Of a stretch of 64,000 nucleotides of DNA, positions 40,230 through 48,868 are shown one piece after another. The translations under genes and the position numbers were made by a program. Positions within the stretch are counted from its first letter, which is position 1. Each line of letters opens with the position of its first letter. Source of the DNA: Actinomadura sp. DC4. GTDB taxonomy: Bacteria > Actinomycetota > Actinomycetes > Streptosporangiales > Streptosporangiaceae. The stretch spans positions 124,001 to 188,000 of the forward strand of contig NZ_JAUEQY010000017.1 of NCBI RefSeq assembly GCF_030406325.1. Reading direction: 5' to 3'. A model generated the notes under the pieces. The model did not search any database. It was not told the DNA's origin and saw only the letters and a list, made by a program, of their open reading frames with translations.

Positions 40230-40940
40230 ATGCCGCCGCGACCGTACATCGCGCGGTTTTCTCGTGTCCGGCCGGTCGTGATGATCCTGGGCGGGGTGGC
40301 CGTCCTGGTGGTGTCGTCCGCAGGTGTCGCCCGGGGCGGGCGTCTCGGCCGGCTTCCCCCGCTCGCCGCCTTGGTGTTCGCGGGCGTCGTGGTGGCCGTC
40401 CTCGGCGCCGTGCGGCTGGTCCGGGCACGCCGCAGGGGATGGACCGCCCTGGCCGTCGACTCCGCCGGAGTCCGCTTCGCGGCGACCGTGCCGGACGGTG
40501 AGCCGAGACGGTTCGCCTGGGATGAGGTGAGCGCGCTCGTCCTGTTCTCCCGGCGGACGGAGTTCCTCCACGGCACGGTGAAGTGCGTCGGAGTGCGGAT
40601 CCATCCCGCCGCCGCCGGGTCTCCCGAACGCCATCTCGCGCTCCTCGAACAGACGCTGTCCCAGGTCGATCTGGAGCTGCACGTGTGGGAGCGACTCCGC
40701 GAGCTCGACGGCGGGCCGGCCCGGTCCCGGCTGGAGACGGCCGTCGCCTTCCACACCGAGGTGCGCGGCTGGAGGTTCCGCCGTTCCCGGCTGGAAGAGG
40801 CCGCGTGGGCCCACGGGCCCGGTGTCCCGGTCGTCGCGTTCACCTCCGGCAGCTACCACGACCTGGTCGGCTGGCGCGCGGACCAGCGGAGGCTGCGCGA
40901 GATCCTGGACGACGCCCGGCTGCGACGCTGGGGCTGGTGA
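40230..40940 (+). CDS. Small membrane protein with PH-like domain
   Basis: ATG at 40230 after GAGGAGGGAGG; 236 residues. Two hydrophobic segments (VVMILGGVAVLVVSSAGVA and LAALVFAGVVVAVLGAVRLV) are followed by a cytoplasmic part starting GWTALAVDSAGVRFAATVPD and RFAWDEVSALVLF. This has the look of the bacterial PH-like domains in two-helix membrane proteins. No catalytic motif is visible. Function unknown. It follows the ArsR gene by 38 bp and might be cotranscribed. Confidence 0.75.
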   Translation: MPPRPYIARFSRVRPVVMILGGVAVLVVSSAGVARGGRLGRLPPLAALVFAGVVVAVLGAVRLVRARRRGWTALAVDSAGVRFAATVPDGEPRRFAWDEVSALVLFSRRTEFLHGTVKCVGVRIHPAAAGSPERHLALLEQTLSQVDLELHVWERLRELDGGPARSRLETAVAFHTEVRGWRFRRSRLEEAAWAHGPGVPVVAFTSGSYHDLVGWRADQRRLREILDDARLRRWGW

Positions 40941-40970
40941 CCGGGCCCCGGCACCATCGGGGGCCGCCGG

Positions 40971-41417
40971 TCACTGCAGGAGGGCGGGGACGCGGGCGAT
41001 GAGGGCGACCGACTCCACGAAGAAGTAGATGCCGCGGAAGAAGCGCAGCACGTCGCCCTCGGTCAGGCGCAGCCCGCGGTACATCACGATCCGCCCGGGG
41101 TCCTGCCCGCCGAGCAGGGCGCGCCAGGTGGACAGGTCCGCGGACAGGACGTAGGTGGCATCGAGGGGGTCGTCCGGGCCGATGATCGCCGCTTCGGCAC
41201 AGGTGCCGTCCTTCCAGCCGAGCCGCAGGTAGGACGGCCCGCCGGTGGGCAGGTCCCGTACGCCGAGGGCCCAGGAGGAGGCGTAGCCGGCGCGGACGTT
41301 CGCGATCCAGTCCCAGTAGCCGGGCAGTTTCGCGGCGCGGGTCTCCTCGCCGGGGCCGTGGTCGACGGCGGCGCGGACGTCCTCGGCCCATTCGGGGGTG
41401 AAGAATCCGGGGGTCAT
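40971..41417 (-). CDS. SCP2-like sterol/lipid-carrier family protein
   Basis: 148 residues beginning MTPGFFTPEWAEDVRAAVDH. The pattern of helix, aromatic-rich strands (WDWIANVRAGYASSWALGVRD), a strand ending in YVLSADLSTWRALLGGQDPG and a final helix is that of the SCP2 fold, which binds hydrophobic ligands. No membrane segment or signal peptide. It starts three bases after the stop of the diiron gene, so they form an operon; it may present or remove a lipophilic substrate for that enzyme. The proposed partnership is inference. Confidence 0.75.
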   Translation of the reverse strand: MTPGFFTPEWAEDVRAAVDHGPGEETRAAKLPGYWDWIANVRAGYASSWALGVRDLPTGGPSYLRLGWKDGTCAEAAIIGPDDPLDATYVLSADLSTWRALLGGQDPGRIVMYRGLRLTEGDVLRFFRGIYFFVESVALIARVPALLQ

Positions 41418-41420
41418 GGG

Positions 41421-42383
41421 TCAGCCTCCCGCCAGCTCGGGCTGGATGCCGGCGATCATCTCCTGCAGGTCCGGTGGCAGGCCGATGCCGACGTCGGTGA
41501 GTTTCATGGTGAGCTGGCGGATCATCAGGCGGCGTACCTCCTCGGGGGACCAGCCGAGGGCCTCGAGCATGACGCGGCGGCTGGTGGCGCTGTTGATCGC
41601 CAGGATGGTGCGGAGCGTCTCGTGGATCTGGCCGAGCAGGCGGGGGTCCTGCTGGACGGAGTCGCGCAGGAACCGCATGCCGAACTGGACGTGGCGAGCC
41701 TCGTCGCGGCAGGTGGCGGTGAACCCGGCGTAGTAGCCGGGCAGGAACCCGCGGTTGCGGCAGTAGCTGAGGGTGATCTTCATGACGGACAGCGCGAGGA
41801 CGCCTTCGATCCACAGGAAGTAGGTGGTGCCGTAGCGGACGCGCGCCGCGGCGTCCTCGGGGTCGTTGCGCAGTTCGTCGGCCTGGTAGGCCAGGAGCCC
41901 GAACGGGCCGACGAAGGTCTCCGAGACGTGCTGGAAGGAGGCGTCGAGGACCTCCTGGACGGAGTCGCCGGGCAGGCCGACGACCTCGCGGTAGAAGCGG
42001 TCGAAGAAGACGGTGTGGCGGGCCTCGTCCTCGATCTGGCTGGACATGTAGATGCGGGACTCTTCACTGCCGCCGAGCATGAACACCGGGAGTTCGACCT
42101 CGACCTGGCGTTCGCCGTGGTGGAAGCCGGAGGAGATCGCCACGAACGCGTCACGTTCGTCCTGGGTCATCCGCCCGGTCCAGTCCTGGGCGTCGCGGGT
42201 GAAGTCGATGTCGTAGACGTCCCAGCGCTGGCGCAGGTAGCGGCGGTACAGGTCCAGGTAGCCGGGTAGTCGCTTGAGGTCCTTGTGCACGTAGTCGATG
42301 ACGTCGTCGATGTCGACGGCGTGGATCTGGTCCAGGGCCGACTCCTCGACCGCGGTGACCTTGTCCCTGGACATCTCCGGCAT
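41421..42383 (-). CDS. R2-like ferritin-superfamily diiron protein
   Basis: 320 residues, the length of R2lox-type proteins rather than of larger RNR R2 subunits. All six expected metal ligands are seen: Glu in FHHGERQVEVELP, ExxH in IEDEARHTVFF, Glu in YFLWIEGVLAL and ExxH in CRDEARHVQFG. There is no ribonucleotide reductase large subunit or nrd gene nearby. So it is more likely a ligand-binding oxidase or tailoring oxygenase of the R2-like family than part of RNR. The downstream SCP2-like gene supports a hydrophobic substrate. It is 1.7 kb from the AmCP operon on the same strand, so a role there is possible but unproven. Confidence 0.88.
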   Translation of the reverse strand: MPEMSRDKVTAVEESALDQIHAVDIDDVIDYVHKDLKRLPGYLDLYRRYLRQRWDVYDIDFTRDAQDWTGRMTQDERDAFVAISSGFHHGERQVEVELPVFMLGGSEESRIYMSSQIEDEARHTVFFDRFYREVVGLPGDSVQEVLDASFQHVSETFVGPFGLLAYQADELRNDPEDAAARVRYGTTYFLWIEGVLALSVMKITLSYCRNRGFLPGYYAGFTATCRDEARHVQFGMRFLRDSVQQDPRLLGQIHETLRTILAINSATSRRVMLEALGWSPEEVRRLMIRQLTMKLTDVGIGLPPDLQEMIAGIQPELAGG

Positions 42384-42455
42384 GGGTCACGTCCCTTCCG
42401 CACGGCGTGCGTCCACCCGGAATTATGCGTTATCGGGGCCGCCGCGTAGAGGGGG

Positions 42456-43724
42456 TCAGGGCTGTTCGGCCGCGGCGTACATGGCGACGGTCAGGTCCGC
42501 GAACGAGGTCGCGGTGTCGTCTCCCCAGGCCGTGAAGGTGCCGTCCTTGCCGAGCGCGACGGTGAAGACCGGGTCGGTCTCGTAGGTCAGGCCGTGCAGG
42601 ACGGCGGAGCGGCCGGCACCGGCGAGGTCGAGGGCGGCGCGGGTGAGCCGGAAGCCCTTGCGGTCGGCGGCGGCGGAGTCGAACACGTCCTGTACGGGGG
42701 AGGCGGCGGCGCGGTCGGCGGGGGTGAGGCGGGTGGCGCCGGGCGGCATGCGGTGGCTCCAGCTCGCCGGGTCATAGACGGCGCCGTCGGTGAGGTAGCT
42801 CCAGCGGACGCCGGTGATGGACCAGCGGCCGTCGCGTACACCGGTGGAGGCGGCGCGCAGGTCGACGACGGACACGCCGTGGCGGCCCAAAACGCGCAGG
42901 GTGGTGCCGGTGGCTTCCAGGGCGGTGTCGGGATCCAGGCCGAAGACGCGCCGGTGGCCGGTGTCGGAGGCGAGGCGGACGGCGCGGCCGAGGCGGCCGT
43001 CGGCGGAGAAGTGGGTGTCGATGAGGCCGTCGGTGAACAGCCCGAACCCGCCGGCGGGCAGGTCGGCGAGCAGGGTGTCGTCGTCGAGGTAGCCGGTGTG
43101 GGTGCCCTCGCGCAGCGCCTGGTAGCTGGCGCCGCCGGTGACCATGTCGGGGCCGGACTGGATCTGGGCGCCGGCGCTGGTGCCGGCGATGAGGGCGCCG
43201 TGGGCGTGGCGGTCGCGGATGGCGGCCAGGACCTTGGTGTCGGTGTGGGCGGTGCCGTGCAGAAAGGTGGTGACCAGGCGGTACTGGTCGCCGCCGCCGA
43301 AGACGAACCCGGTCATGGTGGCGGCCTGGCGGGCCAGGGCGGGGTCGTCGGCGGCGCCGGGGTGGTCCAGGTCGATGGGGAGCCACTGGGCGGCGCCGGC
43401 GCCGTAGCGTTTGAGGATGTCGGCGTAGAAGCGCCCGTTGACGGCGCTGTTGGCGGCCTGGGGCGTGCCGGCCGCGGGGTCTCGGCTCGGGGGCAGCGAG
43501 GCGGCGGTGATGACGCCGATGCGGGCGCGGGCGCCGCCGGCCCTGGCGACGATCTCGTGGTAGATCTCGGCGTTGCCGTCGGAGAGCGCACCGCCGATGA
43601 GGATCACGGCGCCGCGCCGGCCGGGGGCGGGTGTGGTGGTGGTCGCGTGTGCGGGGGTCGTCATCGTCGCCGCCAGGACGGTAGCCGCGGACAGCATCGC
43701 GAGTCGTTTCATCAGGGGTCTCAT
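42456..43724 (-). CDS. Secreted cyanophycinase-like peptidase (S51 family)
   Basis: 422 residues with an N-terminal signal peptide (MKRLAMLSAATVLAATMTTP then AHA as a cleavage site). The body has the S51/cyanophycinase features GAVILIGGALSDGN, FVFGGGDQYRL and the nucleophile motif GTSAGAQI with Ser in the elbow. Such enzymes cleave aspartyl or other acidic peptide bonds, including cyanophycin, outside the cell. A second start 12 bases downstream (MKRL) is possible. It stands alone, between the diiron pair and the AmCP operon, same strand. No motif tells the real substrate. Confidence 0.9.
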   Translation of the reverse strand: MRPLMKRLAMLSAATVLAATMTTPAHATTTTPAPGRRGAVILIGGALSDGNAEIYHEIVARAGGARARIGVITAASLPPSRDPAAGTPQAANSAVNGRFYADILKRYGAGAAQWLPIDLDHPGAADDPALARQAATMTGFVFGGGDQYRLVTTFLHGTAHTDTKVLAAIRDRHAHGALIAGTSAGAQIQSGPDMVTGGASYQALREGTHTGYLDDDTLLADLPAGGFGLFTDGLIDTHFSADGRLGRAVRLASDTGHRRVFGLDPDTALEATGTTLRVLGRHGVSVVDLRAASTGVRDGRWSITGVRWSYLTDGAVYDPASWSHRMPPGATRLTPADRAAASPVQDVFDSAAADRKGFRLTRAALDLAGAGRSAVLHGLTYETDPVFTVALGKDGTFTAWGDDTATSFADLTVAMYAAAEQP

Positions 43725-44064
43725 CCGGGATGTGAGGCCGTAGCCGAGGATGTCACCGACGGGGCCCCGCGGGCGGGGGTCCTGGCCGCCAGGAACGCAT
43801 ATCCACCGGTCGCGCCACCATCGCCGCGATGGATCCGGATCAGTGCCACTCTACCTGTACGCCCGCGATGTCTCCGCAGGTCAGAACCCGTGTGGCGCGC
43901 TGCGTCCCGGCGGTAACACCGGTCACGGCTAGGCGGCCATGGCCAGGTTCGGCGACCGCGGCGAGCTCGGCCGCGCCGGGACATGCCCTGGATGACCGCG
44001 GCGAAGTATCGTCGTGTTCCTGGCCTCCGGCGACGCGCGCCGGGTCCGCGACGCGACCGGCGGC
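43725..44064. other. 340-bp gene-free stretch
   Basis: No conserved gene on either strand. It must contain the end of the AmCP operon transcript and the promoter of the cyanophycinase-like gene. No clear terminator was seen. Confidence 0.5.
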
Positions 44065-45108
44065 TCAGGCCTGTGAAACGGTGAGGCCGGCGGCGAGCTG
44101 GTCCAGCGCCGAGGTCAGGATCGCCACGCCGCGCAGGAACTCGGCGATCTCGATGGACTCCTCGTCACTGTGGTCCAGGGACCCGTCGCCGGGCCCGTAC
44201 GCGGCCATCGGCACGCTCCACCGCTCACTGACGGTGTTCATGTCCGAGGTGCCGGTCTTGAGCGTGGGCCGCGGTGACCCGCCGTGGGTACGGATCGCCG
44301 CCGACAGGGCCCGTACGACGGGGTCGGCGCGGGAGGCGCGGACGGCGGGGATCGCGCGGGTGACCTTCAGCTCCCCGCCGGCCGCCAGCGTCTCCAGACG
44401 CGTGACGAACGCCGGCACGTCGAAGCCCGGGGGGATGCGGCAGTCGACGTCGGCGTGGCCGCTGGTGAGGTTCCCGCTGATCGAGCGCAGCGTCGCGGCG
44501 GGCAGCCCGAACGCCCCGTGGTCGCGTTCGGGCCCCAGCGCCTCCTGCAGTCCCTGCCAGAACGCGACGACGGCCTCGCTCGCCTTCGGCAGCGGATTCG
44601 TCGAGTGCGTGGCGGGCCGCGCCGCCCAGTACTCCAGGTCGATCTTCCCCTTGTAGCCCAGCACGACCCGGTCCCACCCGCCGGGCTCGCCGATGACGAG
44701 CGCGTCCGGGGGCGGCAGCGTACGGGCGATGTGATGCCCGCCGCGGGACAGGCGTTCCTCCTCGACCGCGCCGATCACGCGGATCAGCCCGGGAAACTCC
44801 GGGCGCGCCGCGGCGGCGCAGATCATCGCGGCGAGCGGCGCCTTGGCGTCGACGGCGCCCCGCCCGTACAGGCGGCCGCCCGCGCGGCGCGCCGGCAGCG
44901 CGGGCGCGACGGTGTCCATGTGCGACAGCAGCATCACCGTCGGACCGCCCCCGGCGCCGATGTCGCCGATGACGTTGCCGGCCTCGTCGCGGCGCGCCGC
45001 GAACCCCATCCCGGCCATGGCCCGTTCCAGGTGCCGGGCCAGGCGTTCCTCCTCACCGGACAGCGAGGGGATCTCCAGCATCGACTGCAGCAGGTCTTCG
45101 GCGTTCAC
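44065..45108 (-). CDS. lysK: LysK-type carrier-releasing M20 peptidase
   Basis: 347 residues of the M20 metallopeptidase family. Metal-binding and catalytic positions are visible: HMDTVAP (His, Asp), the Asp of GRGAVDAKAPLA, Glu-Glu of GAVEEERLSR and the late His in DHSDEE. In LysW pathways this enzyme cleaves the isopeptide bond between the gamma-carboxyl of the carrier's C-terminal Glu and the amino group of the finished product. It is the last gene of the operon and overlaps the previous gene by four bases (ATGA). That is the position expected for the release step. The number of metal ligands and the LysK/LysY/LysZ/LysX neighbourhood make an ordinary desuccinylase or acetylornithine deacetylase less likely. 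Confidence 0.9.
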   Translation of the reverse strand: MNAEDLLQSMLEIPSLSGEEERLARHLERAMAGMGFAARRDEAGNVIGDIGAGGGPTVMLLSHMDTVAPALPARRAGGRLYGRGAVDAKAPLAAMICAAAARPEFPGLIRVIGAVEEERLSRGGHHIARTLPPPDALVIGEPGGWDRVVLGYKGKIDLEYWAARPATHSTNPLPKASEAVVAFWQGLQEALGPERDHGAFGLPAATLRSISGNLTSGHADVDCRIPPGFDVPAFVTRLETLAAGGELKVTRAIPAVRASRADPVVRALSAAIRTHGGSPRPTLKTGTSDMNTVSERWSVPMAAYGPGDGSLDHSDEESIEIAEFLRGVAILTSALDQLAAGLTVSQA

Positions 45109-45899
45109 GGTCGCACCTCCACCGGCGTTCCGGATATCTCGGTCAGGGGCCGTACGGTCCGGCCGTCGGCGATGAGGACCTGCCCGACGCCGCCGAGCAG
45201 GGCCTCACGGGCGGCGATGAGCTTGCGGTGCATCCCGCCGGTCGCCGCGTACGGCACCGGCCCCTCACGCGGCAGCTCACATCGCACCAGGACGCTGTTC
45301 TCGTCGGCGGCGTCGGACAGGACACCGGGCGCGGCGGTCAGCAGGACGAGCCGGTCCGCGCCCAGCGCGACCGCGACGGCGGCCGCGGCGCGGTCGGCGT
45401 CGACGTTGAGCGGCCCGCCGTCCTCCCCGGCCGCCGGCGGGGACAGGACGGGCGTGAACCCGGCGTCCAGCAGGTCCCGCAGCACCCGGTCCTCGACCTC
45501 GACGACCCGGCCGCTGTGGTCGTCGCGGACGATGACCGTACGGCCGTCGACGACGGTGCGGCGCGGGCCCTTGCGCACCGCGCGCAGCAGTCCCGCGTCC
45601 AGGCCGGTCAGCCCGATCGCCCGCACGCCGCTGGCGACCAGCGCCGCCACGATGACGGGCTTGGCACGGCCCGTCATCGCCAGGGTGAGCACGTCGAGCA
45701 TGGCCAGGTCGGTGTAGCGGCTCCGCACCCCGGCGGGGGACAGGAGCGTGCGCTGCGCGACGCCCATCTCGGCGGCCAGCCGCGCGATCTGCGGCGCGCC
45801 GCCGTGCACCACGACGCACGGCGTGCCGAGCCGGGCGACGTCCTCGCAGATCGGCCGCGGATCGACGGCGCCGCCGCACTTGATGACGGTCAGCTTCAT
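45105..45899 (-). CDS. lysZ: LysZ-type carrier-bound glutamate kinase
   Basis: 264 residues of the amino acid kinase/acetylglutamate kinase family: KCGGAV at the N-terminus (nucleotide site), VVHGGAPQI, TGLDAGLL and NVDADRAAAAVAVALGADRL. Start set at the ATG at 45899 (AAGAGGTGG upstream); a GTG six bases earlier is possible. In AmCP pathways it phosphorylates the side-chain carboxyl of glutamate carried on LysW. It lies between LysY (nine bases after its stop) and LysK (overlap), and no argBCDJ set is nearby, so a role in arginine synthesis is unlikely. Confidence 0.92.
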   Translation of the reverse strand: MKLTVIKCGGAVDPRPICEDVARLGTPCVVVHGGAPQIARLAAEMGVAQRTLLSPAGVRSRYTDLAMLDVLTLAMTGRAKPVIVAALVASGVRAIGLTGLDAGLLRAVRKGPRRTVVDGRTVIVRDDHSGRVVEVEDRVLRDLLDAGFTPVLSPPAAGEDGGPLNVDADRAAAAVAVALGADRLVLLTAAPGVLSDAADENSVLVRCELPREGPVPYAATGGMHRKLIAAREALLGGVGQVLIADGRTVRPLTEISGTPVEVRP

Positions 45900-45908
45900 G
45901 GCCACCTC

Positions 45909-46922
45909 TTAGATGGGGTGCAGGCCGGGGAACTCCAGGCCGAGGCGCTCGGGCCAGCCCATGCGGATGTTGAGGCACTGCACGGCGTTGCCGGACCCGC
46001 CCTTCATCAGGTTGTCCAGCGCGGCGACGACCGTCACCCGGTCCCCGTCGGCGGCGAAACCGACGTCGCAGTGGTTGGACCCCAGCAGGATCTTGGGGTC
46101 GGGCAGGCGGTGGACGCCCTGGCGGTGCGCGATGATCCGCACGAACGGCTCACCGGCGTACCGGGTCCGGTACGCGCGCCGGATCGCCTTCTCATCCAGC
46201 CCCGAACCCCCGCGCGGGGTCAGGTGGCACAGGACCTGCACGCCGCGCACGGCCTCCACGCCCGTCGCGGTCATCCGCGCGTCCAGGCCGGTCGCCTGGG
46301 CGACCTCGGCCTCGTGCCGGTGCCCGACGGGCGCGAACACCCGCATCGCGCCGCTGCGCTCGGCGTGCAGGTTCGCCGCGCCCGCCGACGCGCCCGACCC
46401 GCTGGAGCCGGTACGCACGTCGATGCGCGCGGGCCCCTCCACCAGACCCGCGACGGGCGCCAGCGCCAGGATCGCGGCGTTCGCGCCGCAGCCGGGCACG
46501 CTGACGCGGTCGGCGGTGCGCAGCCGCTCGCGGAACAGCTCCGGGCAGCCGGTGGTGAAACCGGCCAGCAGCTCCGGCGCGGTGTGCCCGGTGCCGTAGT
46601 ACCGCTCGTACACCGCCGGGTCGCGCAGCCGGAAGTCCCCGGACAGGTCGATGACCAGCGGCGCGTCCAGCCCGGGAACCAGCTTCATCGTCGCGGTGTG
46701 CGGCGTCGCGCAGAACACCACGTCGCACTCGCCCAGCTCGTCGGCGCCGCAGAACGTCATCGCGGTGTGACCGCGCAGGTTCGGGTGGATCGCGTCGACG
46801 CGGCGGCCGGGGAAACGCGTGGAGACCGCGTACCCGACCTCCACCCGCGGATGCCCGGTCAGGAGCCGCAGCAGCTCCCCGCCGAGGTACCCGGCCGCGC
46901 CCAGGACGCCCGCGCGGATCAC
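45909..46922 (-). CDS. lysY: LysY-type carrier-bound glutamyl phosphate reductase
   Basis: 337 residues, GTG start overlapping the LysX stop by four bases. It belongs to the N-acetyl-gamma-glutamyl-phosphate reductase (ArgC/LysY) family: Rossmann start AGVLGAAGYLGGELLRLL, catalytic Cys in SVPGCGANAAILAL, and GSSGSGASAGAA with the substrate-binding His region (APVGHRHEAE). It should reduce LysW-gamma-glutamyl phosphate to the semialdehyde with NADPH. The residue after the catalytic Cys is Gly where Tyr or Asn is common. In this cluster the semialdehyde is presumably the acceptor for the transketolase rather than for a LysJ aminotransferase. Confidence 0.93.
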   Translation of the reverse strand: MIRAGVLGAAGYLGGELLRLLTGHPRVEVGYAVSTRFPGRRVDAIHPNLRGHTAMTFCGADELGECDVVFCATPHTATMKLVPGLDAPLVIDLSGDFRLRDPAVYERYYGTGHTAPELLAGFTTGCPELFRERLRTADRVSVPGCGANAAILALAPVAGLVEGPARIDVRTGSSGSGASAGAANLHAERSGAMRVFAPVGHRHEAEVAQATGLDARMTATGVEAVRGVQVLCHLTPRGGSGLDEKAIRRAYRTRYAGEPFVRIIAHRQGVHRLPDPKILLGSNHCDVGFAADGDRVTVVAALDNLMKGGSGNAVQCLNIRMGWPERLGLEFPGLHPI

Positions 46923-47776
46923 GCCGGCCCCACCGCGAACGCGACGATCGCGCCGGCGACGTCGACGGCCTCACCGTGCGCCTCCTGCAGACCGCGGAAC
47001 TCCACGTTGTGGTTGACCTCCAGCGCGTACAGGCCGCCGGGACCCTCGATCACGTCGACGCCCAGGACACCGCCGCCGACCGCCTTGGCCGCGGCCAGCG
47101 CGAGCGCGCCCAGCTCCGGCGTCACCGGGCACGGCGCGGACCGGCCGCCTCGCGCGGCGTTGGTCCGCCACCCGGCCGAGTACCGGTACGACGCGGCGAC
47201 CACCTCCTCCCCGGCGACGAGCACACGGATGTCACGGTCCGGCTTGTCGATGTATTCCTGCAGGTAGATGATGTGCTGCTGCGGTGAGGGCAGCGCCGCG
47301 CGGTGCTCCATGACGATCCGCGCCTCGGCGGGGTCGCGGGCCAGCGCGGCCAGCCGCCCCCACGACCCGGTGAGCGGCTTGACCACGACCGGGTATCCCA
47401 GCTCCTCCGCCGCCTCCAGCCCGGCGTCGGGCGTGAGCGCCACCCGCGTACGGGGCGTGGGCAGCCCGGCGCGGCGCAGCTCCAGCGACGTGCGCACCTT
47501 GTCCCCGCACACCGCGATCACCTCCGCGCCGTTGACCGCCCGCACACCGCCGGCCTCCAGCAGCAGCGCGGCATAGTAGGCGCGGCTGTGGGAGATCTCC
47601 CGGTTCAGCGCCGCCGTGAACGGCCCGCCGGCCGGCCCGTCCAGGCCGGCGGTGAGGGCACGGGTGTCGAGGTGGGTGTAGCGGGCTCCGCGGCGCTCCA
47701 GCGCCGCGAAGATCCGCTTCTCCTCGTACCGCACCCGCGAGGCCAGCACCGCCAGCCCGGGACCGGGAGGGCTCAC
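46919..47776 (-). CDS. lysX: LysX-type ATP-grasp ligase (amino acid to LysW)
   Basis: The frame extends upstream, but the GTG at 47776 (VSPPGPGLAVLASRVRYEEK), overlapping the LysW stop (GTGA), is the obvious start; 285 residues, the normal LysX/RimK-like length. ATP-grasp features: GDKVRTSLELRRAGLP, YPVVVKPLTGSWGRL, IYLQEYIDKPDRDIRVLV and the metal-binding end ALEVNHNVEFRG. It should activate the C-terminal Glu of LysW and join it to the alpha-amino group of glutamate or a relative. Being next to lysW in an overlapping pair is the classical arrangement. Confidence 0.93.
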   Translation of the reverse strand: MSPPGPGLAVLASRVRYEEKRIFAALERRGARYTHLDTRALTAGLDGPAGGPFTAALNREISHSRAYYAALLLEAGGVRAVNGAEVIAVCGDKVRTSLELRRAGLPTPRTRVALTPDAGLEAAEELGYPVVVKPLTGSWGRLAALARDPAEARIVMEHRAALPSPQQHIIYLQEYIDKPDRDIRVLVAGEEVVAASYRYSAGWRTNAARGGRSAPCPVTPELGALALAAAKAVGGGVLGVDVIEGPGGLYALEVNHNVEFRGLQEAHGEAVDVAGAIVAFAVGPA

Positions 47777-47940
47777 TCGCCCCAGTCCTCCTCGATCTCC
47801 GGGGCGAGCGCGAGCGTCACCGGCGCCAGGCCGGTCACCTCCAGCTCGCTGGAGCAGTCCGGGCACTGGGAGATCTCACTCAGCCGTACCGGCTCGGCCA
47901 GTTGGACCGGGCCCTCACACTCGGGACAGGTCTGGGTCAT
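47773..47940 (-). CDS. lysW: LysW-type amino-group carrier protein (AmCP)
   Basis: A 55-residue acidic protein missed by ORF cut-offs. It has two CxxC pairs (Cys5/8 in TCPEC and Cys26/29 in QCPDC) for zinc binding and the diagnostic C-terminus EEDWGE, whose last Glu is the attachment point. Start ATG at 47940 follows GGGAGG; its 5' end overlaps the upstream transketolase gene by 26 bp and its stop overlaps the lysX start. It carries the growing amino acid as an isopeptide through the LysX/LysZ/LysY/transketolase steps, protecting the amino group and serving as a negatively charged handle for the enzymes. Confidence 0.96.
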   Translation of the reverse strand: MTQTCPECEGPVQLAEPVRLSEISQCPDCSSELEVTGLAPVTLALAPEIEEDWGE

Positions 47941-48868
47941 CCCGCGTTCCTCCCATCAGGGTCAGCGCCGTCGCGGCGATCCGTTCACCGGTGATTCCGT
48001 AGTGGTCGAGCAGGTGCTCCTGACCGCCGACGACCTGCGCGAACGTGTCGGGCATGCCGATCCGCGCCACACGCTTGGGCGCGTGCTCGGACAGGGTCTC
48101 GGCGACCGCGCCGCCCAGGCCACCGGACCGCCAGTGCTCCTCGACGGTGATGACCGCGGCCGCGTCCCGCGCGGCCGCCACGACGGCCTCCACGTCGAGG
48201 GGTTTGAGGGTGTGCACGTTCAGCACCGCGGCCGAGACGCCGCCGGCGGCCAGCAGGTCCGCCGCCGCCAGCGAGGCCAGCACCGGGTGCGGCCCGCACG
48301 CGAACACCGCCAGGTCGGTCCCCTCCCGCAGCGTCTGCGCGCGGCCCAGGACGGTCGGGCCGGCCTCCAGCGCGGGGGTGGCCTTGCGGCCCAGCCGCAG
48401 GTAGACCGGCCCGGGCAGGTCCACCGACTGGGCGACCGCCTCCTCGGTCGCCGTCGCGTCCGCCGGCGTCACCACGGTGAACCCGGGCAGCGTCCGCATG
48501 ATCGCCAGGTCCTCCAGCGCGTGGTGCGTGGGGCCCAGGTGCCCGGCGGACAGGCCGCCGTGCGTGGCCGCGACCCGTACCGGCAGCCCGCTGTAGGCGA
48601 TGTCGACCTTCAGGGACTCCAGCGCGCGCGTCGTCGCGAACGTGGCCATCGTGTTGACGAAGGGGATCTTCCCGCTGGCCGCGAGCCCGGCCGCGACCCC
48701 CATCAGGTTGTGCTCGGCGATGCCGACGTTGACGTACCGGCCGGCGGCCGGGCCGAAGTCGACGCCGGCGAACAGGCCGGTGTCGCTGTCCAGGCAGTAC
48801 AGCCGCGGGTCGTCGGCCATCAGCTTGACCAGCAGGTCGCGGTAGGCCTCACGGGTCGGGATCGTCAT
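47915..48868 (-). CDS. Transketolase C-terminal subunit
   Basis: 317 residues covering the pyrimidine-binding and C-terminal domains of transketolase: YVNVGIAEHNLMGVAAGLAA (with the catalytic Glu that activates TPP), THGGLSAGHLGPTHH, FACGPHPVLASLA. Its ATG overlaps the stop of the N-terminal subunit gene (ATGA), so the two are made together as a split enzyme. In AmCP natural-product pathways such a pair transfers a two-carbon ketol unit to the LysW-bound semialdehyde to give a seven-carbon chain; I infer this role here from the operon. The real ketose donor is not visible from sequence. Confidence 0.93.
   Translation of the reverse strand: MTIPTREAYRDLLVKLMADDPRLYCLDSDTGLFAGVDFGPAAGRYVNVGIAEHNLMGVAAGLAASGKIPFVNTMATFATTRALESLKVDIAYSGLPVRVAATHGGLSAGHLGPTHHALEDLAIMRTLPGFTVVTPADATATEEAVAQSVDLPGPVYLRLGRKATPALEAGPTVLGRAQTLREGTDLAVFACGPHPVLASLAAADLLAAGGVSAAVLNVHTLKPLDVEAVVAAARDAAAVITVEEHWRSGGLGGAVAETLSEHAPKRVARIGMPDTFAQVVGGQEHLLDHYGITGERIAATALTLMGGTRDDPDLSRV

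Noticed and set aside
45105-46922. Arginine biosynthesis (argC/argB) interpretation
   Set aside because: LysW, LysX and LysK homologues flank these genes and no argJ, argD or argF is present.
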